A stretch of 64,000 nt of DNA from CAIXSE01 sp040769125. GTDB taxonomy: Bacteria; Actinomycetota; Thermoleophilia; UBA2241. The stretch covers positions 1,054,001 through 1,118,000 of the forward strand of contig JAXGLO010000001.1 in assembly GCA_040769125.1 (NCBI GenBank). The letters run 5' to 3'. The notes under the pieces were generated by a model. The model was given only the letters and a program-made list of their open reading frames with translations. It had not been told where the DNA came from and searched no databases. The position numbers were made by a program, and so were the translations under genes. Of this stretch, positions 27,607 to 35,144 are shown in pieces (the stretch's first letter is position 1; each line of letters begins with the position of its first letter).

Positions 27607-28278
27607 ATGCTGGTCGATCGGCGCAAGGTCAAGTTCTGGCAGAAGATCATCTTCGGCCTGATGGCCGTCATCATGGTGGCGTTCCTGCTTCCTATGGCGT
27701 TCCTGGGCTCTGGCGGTGCGGGTTGCGGCGGCGCCTCGTCGGGCCTCGATCAGCTCAGCGACGATATCGCCGCCGGTGAGAGCGCGGTCAAGGCCGACCC
27801 CAAGAACGCTGAGGCCTGGAAGTCCCTCGGCGAGAACTACGTGCTGCGCGGCAACCAGCAGGCCCAGGGTTCCGCTGAGCAGCGTGCCGACTGGGAGAAG
27901 GGTGCTGCGGCGTACAGGCGCGCTGCGATCCTCGAAACGAAGCAGGGCGCGGAGCGGCGTGTCCGTCTCGACACGCTGGAGCAGCTCGCCAGCGTCTACG
28001 CGTTCCTCGAGGCACATGAAAAGACGGTACAGACGTACGCGCGCATCACCGAGCTCTCACCGAAGGATCCGCAGGCCTTCCTCGGTCTCGCCTATGCGGC
28101 CATCAGCGCGGGCGACACGCACACCGCGGTGCTCGCCTTCACGCGGTTCCTGGAGCTCGATCCCAAGTCGGCCGACGCTCCTGCCGTAAAGCAGTGGATC
28201 AAGCAGAACACCCAGTCTGCTACGCCGACGCCGGTACCCACGTCGACGAAGGGGTCCGGGAAGGGGTCCGGGTCATGA
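27607..28278 (+). CDS. Membrane-anchored TPR protein
   Basis: The product is 223 aa and starts directly after the amidohydrolase stop (TAGATG). Residues 14-37 form a transmembrane helix, then a Gly/Ser/Cys turn. Residues about 50-195 hold about three TPR units (KNAEAWKSLGENYVLRGN, DPQAFLGLAYAAISAGD). The tail is Ser/Thr/Lys/Gly-rich. It probably works as a scaffold on the outer face of the membrane. Its stop overlaps the STAS gene (ATGA). Confidence 0.7.
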   Translation: MLVDRRKVKFWQKIIFGLMAVIMVAFLLPMAFLGSGGAGCGGASSGLDQLSDDIAAGESAVKADPKNAEAWKSLGENYVLRGNQQAQGSAEQRADWEKGAAAYRRAAILETKQGAERRVRLDTLEQLASVYAFLEAHEKTVQTYARITELSPKDPQAFLGLAYAAISAGDTHTAVLAFTRFLELDPKSADAPAVKQWIKQNTQSATPTPVPTSTKGSGKGSGS

Positions 28279-28625
28279 GCGACCTGTTCAGTGTGGATCA
28301 CGAGCGCCTCAGCGCGGATCTCGCCGTGATCACGGTGGCCGGCGAGGTCGACATCTACACTGCGCCGCACCTTAAGGAGTGCCTCCTGGGCCTGCTGGAC
28401 GAGGGCGTATGGCGCGTGGTGGTCGACCTGAGCAGCGTCAGTTTCATCGACTCGACCGCCCTGGGTGTGCTCATCGGGGCCGTGCGCCGCGTCAACGACA
28501 ACGACGGCTCGATGGCCCTCGTCGTCACGGGGCGCTCCGTGCGTCGCGTGCTCTCGATCACGGGGCTCGATCGGGTGCTCGCCATCTACGACACGCGCGC
28601 TGCGGCCATAGAGGCGCTGAGCTGA
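28275..28625 (+). CDS. STAS-domain anti-sigma factor antagonist
   Basis: The product is 116 aa and forms a complete SpoIIAA/RsbV-type STAS domain: ITVAGEVDIYTAPHLKE, then VVDLSSVSFIDSTALGVLIG, where the Ser after FID is the expected phosphorylation site. It would release a sigma factor by binding a kinase-type anti-sigma factor. No anti-sigma factor or sigma factor is nearby, so the partner is unknown. Translational overlap with the TPR gene. Confidence 0.88.
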   Translation: MSDLFSVDHERLSADLAVITVAGEVDIYTAPHLKECLLGLLDEGVWRVVVDLSSVSFIDSTALGVLIGAVRRVNDNDGSMALVVTGRSVRRVLSITGLDRVLAIYDTRAAAIEALS

Positions 28626-28727
28626 CGGCGTGCTCCCTCGTGGCGCCGCCGCGCCCGGTGCGCCGGCGAGCAGGCTGATGATCCGCGGCGGTGTCCCCGC
28701 CGGCATTCGTCCATTCGAGGTAGGTCC

Positions 28728-30980
28728 GTGAGGCTCATCGTCACAGAGAAAGACTCCGCGGCGCGCAAGATCGCCGACATCCTGGGCGGCAGGGTCGCCG
28801 TCAAGGAGCACGGCCGCGGTCGCCAGAAGGTCAAGTCGTACCACTTCACGTACGCCGGAGACGAGGCCGTCGCGATCGGTCTCCGCGGCCACATCATGCA
28901 GACGGTGTTCCCGGATCGCTACCGGCGTTGGAGCCTAAAGAACCTGGGGGAGATGATCGCGCAGCCGGATCTCGCCTGGATTGTCGACGGCGGCGCGGCG
29001 ACCACGCTCATGGCGCTGCGGGCGGCGGCGAAGGGAGCCGACGAGGTCGTCATCGCCACCGACTACGATCGTGAGGGCGAGCTGATCGGGCATGAGGCGC
29101 TCGAGATCCTGCGCGGAGAGGCTCTCAAACGTCACCCACAAGCCTCCCCGGAGCGCAAGAAGCGAGGCGGCTCCAAGAGCCGTGCCGCAGCCGAACCTCT
29201 GCCGTCGGATGCCGCTGAGCTCCGGGTCAAGGCGATGGTGGCTCCCGCCGTCGCCGATCGTCACATCCGGGTGCGGTACTCGGCGCTCACGCCTGAGGAG
29301 GTCGCGGCGGCTTTCGCGAAGCCGTCGACGGTCGACTTCAACCTTGCGGAGGCGGCGCATTCACGGCAGGATATCGACCTCATCTGGGGCGCGGTCCTCA
29401 CGCGATTCATGTCGCTGGCATCGTATCGGTACGGGTCAGACTACCTGTCGGTGGGCCGCGTGCAGTCGCCTACGCTGCGGCTGATCGTCGATCGCGAGCG
29501 CGAGCGGCGCGCCTTCAAGCCGGTCCCCTACTGGGAGATCAAGGGAACGCTCGAGAAGGACGGGGAGACGCTCGAGGTCGCTCATGCCAAGGGTCGCTTC
29601 GACTCGCAGGAGGCGGCCGACGAGGCTCTGGCTCGCGCCCAGGCCGAGACGGCCGAGGTCACCGCGTACAAGGTGCGGCCGCGTCAGGTTGCGCCGCCGA
29701 CGCCCTTCAATACGACGGCTCTGATGAGCGCCTCCTCCGGGGCGGGCCTCACACCGGCCCGCGCCATGCGCGCCGCCGAGTCGCTGTACCTCGACGGTCT
29801 CATCAGCTATCCACGCACCGACAACACCGTCTACCCACCCTCGCTCGACCTGCACGGCAGCCTGCGGGAGCTGGCGAAATGGACGCCCGTGCGCTCCACG
29901 GCGGCGCGGCTGGCCGCGCAGGAGAAGCTCACGCCGACGCGCGGCAAGAAGCGCACGACCGATCATCCTCCGATCTACCCGGTCGGCGTGCCCAAGGGTG
30001 AGTTAAGCGGGGATCAGGCCAGGGTCTACGATCTGGTTGCGCGCCGCTTCCTGGCGACGTTGCTGCCGGCGGCCACCGTGGAGGGTCAGCGAGTCGATGT
30101 GCAGATCGGCGTCGAGCCGTTCCTGGCGCGTGGCAGCCGTGTCGCCGCGCCGGGGTTCCTCGAGGTCTACGAGAGGTATGCGGCCAAGCGCGACCGGCCG
30201 TTGCCGACGCTCGCGCCCGGCGACCGGCTCGTCGTCGTCGACGTTCACCAGGAGAGCAAGGAGACGCAGCCGCCGTCGAGGTACGGCCAGGGTCAGCTCA
30301 TCGAGCGCATGGAGGATCTCGGGCTTGGCACCAAGGCGACGCGCGCCGACATCATCCAGCATCTATACGATCGCAACTACGTGCGCGGCAACCCGGTAGA
30401 GCCCACCGAGCTCGGCGTCGCGCTGATCGGCGCGTTCGATGCGGCCATGGAGAAGGCGCCCGTCGACATCTCCTCCGCGAAGATGACCGCCGGGCTCGAG
30501 GAGCAGATGGATCGCATCAGCGAGGGCGAGATGCGCCGGGAGGAGGTCGTCTCCGAGAGCCAGGCGATGCTCGAGCGCGCCTGGAGGCTCCTCGACGCGC
30601 ACATCGCCGACATCCGCGCGCGCATCAAGGACGGGGTCCGCGAGGATCTTACGCTGGGCGAGTGCAAGGTGTGCGGCGGCCAGCTCCGGGTGTTGCGCGG
30701 GAAGACCGGAAAGCGCTTCGTCGCGTGCGTGGGCAAGGAGGGCGAGGAGCCGCGGCCCGCGGCGGAAGGCGAGCGTCCGCGCCGGGGCTGCGGGCAGACG
30801 TTCCCCCTGCCGCAACGCGGCACGATCACGGCCACGGGCAAGATCTGCGGCGAGTGCGGCTGGCCCGAGATCAAGGTCGTCGGCGCCGGCGGGCGGGGAC
30901 GACCGTGGGTGCTGTGCGTCGACATCGACTGCCCGACCAAGGAGAAGTACCGCGCGCGGCGGGCCGAGAAGGACGCCTGA
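28728..30980 (+). CDS. topA: Type IA DNA topoisomerase, archaeal-type TopA
   Basis: The product is 750 aa from a GTG. It relaxes negative supercoils. The Toprim domain starts MRLIVTEKDSAARKIADILG, as in archaeal TopA, not the KLVIVESPAKAKTI form of most bacteria, and has the ATDYDREGELIG metal site. The catalytic Tyr is in LISYPRTDNTVYP (about residue 363). A Lys/Arg/Ser-rich insert lies near residues 135-165. The C-terminus has zinc-binding Cys clusters (CKVCGG, CGECGW, and partners). It heads a run with tmk, the delta-prime gene and the PSP1 gene. Confidence 0.9.
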   Translation: MRLIVTEKDSAARKIADILGGRVAVKEHGRGRQKVKSYHFTYAGDEAVAIGLRGHIMQTVFPDRYRRWSLKNLGEMIAQPDLAWIVDGGAATTLMALRAAAKGADEVVIATDYDREGELIGHEALEILRGEALKRHPQASPERKKRGGSKSRAAAEPLPSDAAELRVKAMVAPAVADRHIRVRYSALTPEEVAAAFAKPSTVDFNLAEAAHSRQDIDLIWGAVLTRFMSLASYRYGSDYLSVGRVQSPTLRLIVDRERERRAFKPVPYWEIKGTLEKDGETLEVAHAKGRFDSQEAADEALARAQAETAEVTAYKVRPRQVAPPTPFNTTALMSASSGAGLTPARAMRAAESLYLDGLISYPRTDNTVYPPSLDLHGSLRELAKWTPVRSTAARLAAQEKLTPTRGKKRTTDHPPIYPVGVPKGELSGDQARVYDLVARRFLATLLPAATVEGQRVDVQIGVEPFLARGSRVAAPGFLEVYERYAAKRDRPLPTLAPGDRLVVVDVHQESKETQPPSRYGQGQLIERMEDLGLGTKATRADIIQHLYDRNYVRGNPVEPTELGVALIGAFDAAMEKAPVDISSAKMTAGLEEQMDRISEGEMRREEVVSESQAMLERAWRLLDAHIADIRARIKDGVREDLTLGECKVCGGQLRVLRGKTGKRFVACVGKEGEEPRPAAEGERPRRGCGQTFPLPQRGTITATGKICGECGWPEIKVVGAGGRGRPWVLCVDIDCPTKEKYRARRAEKDA

Positions 30981-30990
30981 GGGGGTCGGA

Positions 30991-31704
30991 GTGGCTTCGC
31001 GCGTAGCGGCAGGCGAGTCCGGCTCGAGAGGGCGTCGCGGCGCCCTCATCACGCTCGAAGGCTGCGACGGCTGCGGCAAGAGCACCCAGGCACGGCTCCT
31101 GAGCGAGCGTCTGGCGGCCGCCGGCTGGCCGGTTGGCACAGAGCAGGCGCCGGGCGCGGCGGTGCGCGAGCCCGGCGGCACGCCCGCCGGCGAGGCCATC
31201 CGCGAGGTTCTGCTGCACGGGCCCGATCAGGGGGCGTGGGCGGAGGCTCTGCTCTACGCGGCGGCGCGCGCCGAGCTGGTGGAGCGGGTGCTCCTGCCCG
31301 CGCTCGGCGACGGTCGCGTGATCGTCCTCGACCGCTTCATCGACTCCTCGCTGTCCTATCAGGGTCACGCCCGAGGGCTGGGCATCGACGAAGTGCTCGC
31401 GGTCAACGAGCCCGGCCTGCGAGGCCTCTGGCCCGATCTCACGGTGGTGCTCGACGTCGATCCCGAGGACGCGCTGGCGCGGGTGGGCGGCGCCCCCGAT
31501 CGCATCGAGTCCGAGGGTCTGGCCTTCCAGCGGCGCGTGGCCGCCGGCTTCGCCGCCGTGGCTCTCCGTTTCCCCGAGCGCGTCCGGATCGTCGACGGCT
31601 CGCGCGCCGTCAACGAGGTCGCCGCCGATGTGCAGCGCGAGGCTCTCAGGGTCCTCGGCGACCTCGGCTGCGGGCCTGGCGGCCAGGAGGGCGGACGTGT
31701 TTGA
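30991..31704 (+). CDS. tmk: Thymidylate kinase
   Basis: The product is 237 aa from a GTG with a G-rich ribosome binding site. It phosphorylates dTMP to dTDP. P-loop EGCDGCGKSTQA, the dTMP-binding DRFIDSSLSYQG motif and REPGGTPAGE are all present. An Asp-Gly insert replaces the usual EGxDGxGKST spacing only slightly. It overlaps the next gene by 8 bp. Confidence 0.94.
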   Translation: MASRVAAGESGSRGRRGALITLEGCDGCGKSTQARLLSERLAAAGWPVGTEQAPGAAVREPGGTPAGEAIREVLLHGPDQGAWAEALLYAAARAELVERVLLPALGDGRVIVLDRFIDSSLSYQGHARGLGIDEVLAVNEPGLRGLWPDLTVVLDVDPEDALARVGGAPDRIESEGLAFQRRVAAGFAAVALRFPERVRIVDGSRAVNEVAADVQREALRVLGDLGCGPGGQEGGRV

Positions 31705-32836
31705 GACCATCCCCGGGCAGACGGCGGTCAAGGATCTCTTCACCCGCGCCCTCCGCGGCGGCACCCTCAGCCACGCCTATCTGCTCTGTGGTCGGGAGGG
31801 CCTTGCCAAGACGGCGTTCGCTCGCGAGCTGGGCGTGGCTCTCGTGACCGAGTGTGGCGGCTGTGGGCAGTGCCCGCAGTGCGCCGCGGCCCGTCGCGGG
31901 CTCCATCCGGATCTGCATCTCCTGGAGCGCGAGGGGGATGTCATCCGGGTCGACCAGGTGCAGCCACTGATCGCCGACCTCAGCCTTAGACCGTTCGCCG
32001 GCGCCCGGCGCGTCTGGATCATCCCTGAGGTCGAGCACCTGCATCCCACTGCGGCCAACAAGTTGCTGAAGAGCATCGAGGAGCCTCCAGCTCATGTCTT
32101 CTTTCTCTTCGTGTCGGACCGCGTGGAGCGGGTTCTGCCGACGATCGTGTCTCGCTGTCAGATCGTCGAGTTCAGCCCGCTGAGCGACGCGGAGGTGTGC
32201 GGTTACCTTGGCCGGGAGTACGCTCTCGAGGGGCAGGAGGCCGAGGCGCTGGCCCGGCTCGCGGCCGGCTCCGTGGAGCGCGCGGCGCGACTCGCGGAGG
32301 ACGAGCGCGGCCCCGGGCGCCGGAGAGCCTACCTGCGTTGGGCGGCGCCGATCGCGGCGGGTGCGCGTCATGCCGCCCCCGGCGCGGATGCGCCCGCCGA
32401 GGAGTTCATCCGCGTCCTCGACGGCCACGTCGCGGACATCCGTGAGGCGTCGGCCGAGCGGCTTGAAGCTCGCGTCGCTGCACTCAAGGATCAGTTTCAG
32501 GACGAACGCGAGCTCAGGTGGCAGGTGAAGAGAGCCGAGGCGTTCGCCCGGCGTGAGGAGCTTCGCCTTCGCCGGCTGGCCGCGCTCGACGCCGTCGACA
32601 CGCTCGTGGCGTGGCTGCACGACCTCTGGGTGGTGGCCTGCGGGGCATCCGATGTACTCTGGAACTGCGATCGCACCGAGGAGCTCGTCGATGCAGCCGT
32701 GGCGACGCCCGAGCACTACGCGCGGTCGCTCGCCATCGCGGGCCAGACTCGCAAGGATCTGTATCTCAACATCGACCAGAGGCTCGCGCTGCAGGCCATG
32801 TTCGCGCGCTTCGAGGAGGTCGCTCCGATTGACTAG
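31697..32836 (+). CDS. holB: DNA polymerase III delta-prime subunit
   Basis: The product is 379 aa from the GTG at 31697, preceded by AGGAGG. It is an AAA+ clamp-loader subunit. The P-loop region reads GREGLAKTAFA, a four-Cys zinc module is present (CGGCGQCPQC), DVIRVDQVQPL begins the sensor part, and ANKLLKSIEEPP and SRCQIVEF are conserved delta-prime/gamma motifs. The place between tmk and a PSP1 gene is the classic holB position. Confidence 0.9.
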   Translation: MFETIPGQTAVKDLFTRALRGGTLSHAYLLCGREGLAKTAFARELGVALVTECGGCGQCPQCAAARRGLHPDLHLLEREGDVIRVDQVQPLIADLSLRPFAGARRVWIIPEVEHLHPTAANKLLKSIEEPPAHVFFLFVSDRVERVLPTIVSRCQIVEFSPLSDAEVCGYLGREYALEGQEAEALARLAAGSVERAARLAEDERGPGRRRAYLRWAAPIAAGARHAAPGADAPAEEFIRVLDGHVADIREASAERLEARVAALKDQFQDERELRWQVKRAEAFARREELRLRRLAALDAVDTLVAWLHDLWVVACGASDVLWNCDRTEELVDAAVATPEHYARSLAIAGQTRKDLYLNIDQRLALQAMFARFEEVAPID

Positions 32837-33641
32837 GATCGCCAGCGTCGTCTTCTGCGGCGGGGGCAAGCCATATCAGTTCGACGCCGGCCAGCTTGAG
32901 CTGGTGGCCGGCGATCACGTTGTCGTGGACACGGCTCAGGGCGCCGATTTCGGGCGCGTCGTCGCGCTCGCGGAGGTGAAGCCCGGCGAGCGGGCGCCGG
33001 GCCGCCTCAAGAGGATCGTTCGCAAGGCCGTCCAGGCCGACTTCGAGGCGGTTGCGTCGCATCGCGAGGCTGAGGAGGAGGCCAAGCGCGTCTGCCGCCG
33101 GCTGGCCGCCGAGCTGGGCCTCGACATGAAGATCGTCGAGGCGCGACAGGCGTTCGAGGGCGGCAAGATGACGATCAGGTTCTTCGCGGAGGAGCGCGTC
33201 GGCTTCCGCGAACTCATCGGCAAGCTGAGCGCGCGCCTCAAGCGTCGGGTCGATCTCAAGCAGGTGGGCGCGCGCGACGAATCACGCATCATCGGCGGCT
33301 ATGGGTCATGCGGTCGCAGTCTCTGCTGCGCCACGTTCGCCGGCGACCAGGGCTCGGTCTCAATCCGCATGGCCAAGGATCAGAATCTGCCGCTCAACCC
33401 CACGAAGATCTCGGGCAGCTGCGGCCGCCTCATGTGCTGCCTCAAGTACGAGCACGAAGCCTACGTTTCGTTCCGCAAGCGGGCGCCCAGACGCGGCGCC
33501 GTGGTCAGGACGCCGGGCGGGGAGGGCAAGGTCGTCGAGCTGTCGGCGCTGCTCGACAGCGTCACCGTCGACCACGGCGAGGGCCGCGTGACGACGTACA
33601 AGCTTGCGGATGTCGGTGTCGTCAAGAGGAGCGGGTCGTGA
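32829..33641 (+). CDS. PSP1-domain protein (RicT/YaaT family)
   Basis: The product is 270 aa from a TTG at 32829, overlapping the holB stop and preceded by GAGGAGGT. The PSP1 domain has GSCGRSLCC and SGSCGRLMCC, whose cysteines bind an Fe-S cluster in the RicT (YaaT) protein of Bacillus, where the RicAFT complex promotes RNA maturation. The C-terminal part is a small beta domain (RRGAVVRTPGGEGKVVEL). No ricA or ricF is seen here. Confidence 0.88.
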   Translation: MTRIASVVFCGGGKPYQFDAGQLELVAGDHVVVDTAQGADFGRVVALAEVKPGERAPGRLKRIVRKAVQADFEAVASHREAEEEAKRVCRRLAAELGLDMKIVEARQAFEGGKMTIRFFAEERVGFRELIGKLSARLKRRVDLKQVGARDESRIIGGYGSCGRSLCCATFAGDQGSVSIRMAKDQNLPLNPTKISGSCGRLMCCLKYEHEAYVSFRKRAPRRGAVVRTPGGEGKVVELSALLDSVTVDHGEGRVTTYKLADVGVVKRSGS

Positions 33642-33648
33642 TGGCCAC

Positions 33649-33712
33649 CGCGTTTGAGCCGCGCTGACAACCGCGTTTGAGCCGCGCTGGCTACTGCGTT
33701 TGAGCCGCGCCG
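33649..33712. repeat. Tandem repeat, three units of 23 bp
   Basis: Three copies of CGCGTTTGAGCCGCGCTG (third with two changes) start at 33649, 33672 and 33695, between the PSP1 gene and tRNA-Lys. Function unknown. Confidence 0.7.
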
Positions 33713-33765
33713 GTGACGTTTGGCAAGAAGCTGGGCGGCTGGTACCATAGCGCGGCGTTTCGCGT

Positions 33766-33841
33766 GGGCCGTTAGCTTAGTTGGTAGAGCAGGGGACTCT
33801 TAATCCCAAGGTCGAAGGTTCGAATCCTTCACGGCCCACCA
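33766..33841 (+). tRNA. tRNA-Lys(CTT), probable island attachment site
   Basis: 76 nt with encoded CCA, acceptor GGGCCGT/ACGGCCC, anticodon CTT in the loop CTCTTAA, T arm GAAGG-TTCGAAT-CCTTC. The last 38 bases recur with one mismatch at 53780-53817, which suggests integration of the DNA in between at this tRNA. Confidence 0.95.
33804..33841 (+). repeat. Putative attL: 38-bp 3' end of tRNA-Lys
   Basis: This segment (anticodon stem to CCA) matches 53780-53817 at 37 of 38 positions, differing only at 33833 (G) versus 53810 (T proper in its strand context ACTGCCC). tRNA 3' ends are the usual crossover regions of tyrosine integrases. Confidence 0.6.
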
Positions 33842-33927
33842 TCGGTCGCACAATTCCCTCCCCCTCATCGGGTTCCACCGCCCGCGTCGTTCGTTCTCCT
33901 TTCGTCCTCTCCTCGCACCGGCGGCCG

Positions 33928-33985
33928 TTGACACGATTTCATCGACGGTCTACACTACGCCGCAGCAGAAGTTAGTCGAGACGAA
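33928..33985 (+). promoter_or_regulatory. Promoter and DtxR-type operator of the feo operon
   Basis: TTGACA at 33928-33933, a 17-bp spacer and TACACT at 33951-33956 form a near-consensus promoter. An imperfect palindrome TTAGTCGAGACGAA at 33972-33985 lies in the leader just before the DtxR-family gene. Its form (TTMGTC-N2-GACKAA) suits autoregulation by a metal-binding DtxR/MntR protein. Confidence 0.55.
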
Positions 33986-33993
33986 AGTAGCGG

Positions 33994-34494
33994 ATGACCG
34001 TCGTCAGGCACACAGCGGCTGCAACCGAGCAGACCGCCCTCAGCGAGAGTCTCGAGGACTACCTCGAGGCGATCGGGCACATCGAGTCCGAGAAGCAGGC
34101 GGTGCGGCCCAAAGACATCGCCCAGCGGTTGCATGTCTCACCGCCGTCGGTCACGGCGGCGTTGCAGAATCTCGCCGCCCGTGGCCTCGTCAACTACCAG
34201 CCGTACGATCTGGTCACGTTGACGCCGCAGGGACGGCATCTCGCTCATGACGTCATCCGCCGGCATGTCGGCCTGCAGAGGTTCCTCACGGACATCCTCT
34301 GCATCGAGGCGGCCGAGGCCGATCGACTGGCGTGCAGCATGGAGCATGCCATGCCCGCCTACGTTATGGATCGTCTGCTGCAGTTCCTCGACTTCGTCAC
34401 CGATAGTCCGCACGGCGGCCCCGTCTGGTCGCCCGATTCCGGCTTCGGCCTGCGCAACACGGGCGCGACGGGCGCCTCCGAGGAAGCCCACTAG
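33994..34494 (+). CDS. DtxR/MntR-family metal-dependent transcription regulator
   Basis: The product is 166 aa. The winged HTH (about 20-75) shows ESLEDYLEAIGHI and VSPPSVTAALQNLAARGLV. The dimerisation/metal domain (about 80-140) keeps RRHVGLQRFLTDILCIEAAEAD and the HAMP segment, with Glu/His/Cys residues that can bind Fe2+ or Mn2+. There is no SH3-like third domain. It lies directly upstream of feoA-feoA-feoB, so it likely represses iron uptake when iron is plentiful. Confidence 0.9.
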   Translation: MTVVRHTAAATEQTALSESLEDYLEAIGHIESEKQAVRPKDIAQRLHVSPPSVTAALQNLAARGLVNYQPYDLVTLTPQGRHLAHDVIRRHVGLQRFLTDILCIEAAEADRLACSMEHAMPAYVMDRLLQFLDFVTDSPHGGPVWSPDSGFGLRNTGATGASEEAH

Positions 34495-34525
34495 CAGCAT
34501 ACCGAGTTCATCCAGAGGAGTTTTT

Positions 34526-34912
34526 ATGGCCGAAGAGTTAGACGAGGCGAAAAGAGTTGCCTGTGGCAAACAATGGGGCGGACACGGCTGGCGGTGGCGC
34601 GGTCGTCGTGCGCGGGGCTGGCGGAGGGATCTGGAGTGCGCCGGCGCGGCCGCGGGTGAGGAGATGCGCCTCTCCGAGGCGCGCGTGGGCAGCAGAGTCG
34701 TCGTTACGGGCGTCTCCGGCGACGAGTCATTTCGCGGCCGGATCATGGCTATGGGAATCGTGCCCGGCGCACGTATCGCGGTTACGCACGGCGGCGCCAG
34801 GCAGCCGCTCGTCGTCGCCCTTCCCGGGCGCAGGTGCGTCCTGGATGGGCGAAGCACGGCGATGATCGAGGTGCGCGAGTGCCCGGTCAGAGGTGTTGAA
34901 GGAGGTTTGTGA
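34526..34912 (+). CDS. feoA: FeoA-domain protein with basic N-terminal extension
   Basis: The product is 128 aa; the ATG at 34526 has AGAGGAG upstream. The first 45 residues are rich in Trp, Arg and Gly and are not part of the FeoA fold. Residues about 47-122 form the SH3-like FeoA domain (MRLSEARVGSRVVV, GRIMAMGIVPGARI). FeoA assists FeoB in Fe2+ import. It is the first of two FeoA copies. Confidence 0.85.
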   Translation: MAEELDEAKRVACGKQWGGHGWRWRGRRARGWRRDLECAGAAAGEEMRLSEARVGSRVVVTGVSGDESFRGRIMAMGIVPGARIAVTHGGARQPLVVALPGRRCVLDGRSTAMIEVRECPVRGVEGGL

Positions 34913-34913
34913 G

Positions 34914-35144
34914 GTGAGGTTAAGGGATCTGAGCGTGGGGGAGAGCGCCAGGGTGGTCGGCTACGGAGGGGCTAGTGCCGCCTATCGCACCAGGCTCCTC
35001 GCGATGGGTTTGACGAAGGGCTGTGTGCTGAAGCTCATCCGCGTGGCCCCGCTCGGCGATCCGGTCAAGGTCGAGGTCCGCGGCTACGGTCTGTCGCTGC
35101 GCAAGGATGAGGCCGACGCCCTGGTTGTGGAGGGTGTGCGATGA
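34914..35144 (+). CDS. feoA: FeoA
   Basis: The product is 76 aa from the GTG at 34914 with AAGGAGG eight bases upstream. It is a complete FeoA domain (RLRDLSVGESARVVGYGG, RLLAMGLTKG). It overlaps feoB in ATGA, so the two are co-translated. Confidence 0.92.
   Translation: MRLRDLSVGESARVVGYGGASAAYRTRLLAMGLTKGCVLKLIRVAPLGDPVKVEVRGYGLSLRKDEADALVVEGVR

Noticed and set aside
26038..28017. A 659-codon minus-strand frame opposite the amidohydrolase and TPR genes
   Set aside because: It spans two real genes and their junction and has no recognisable domain.
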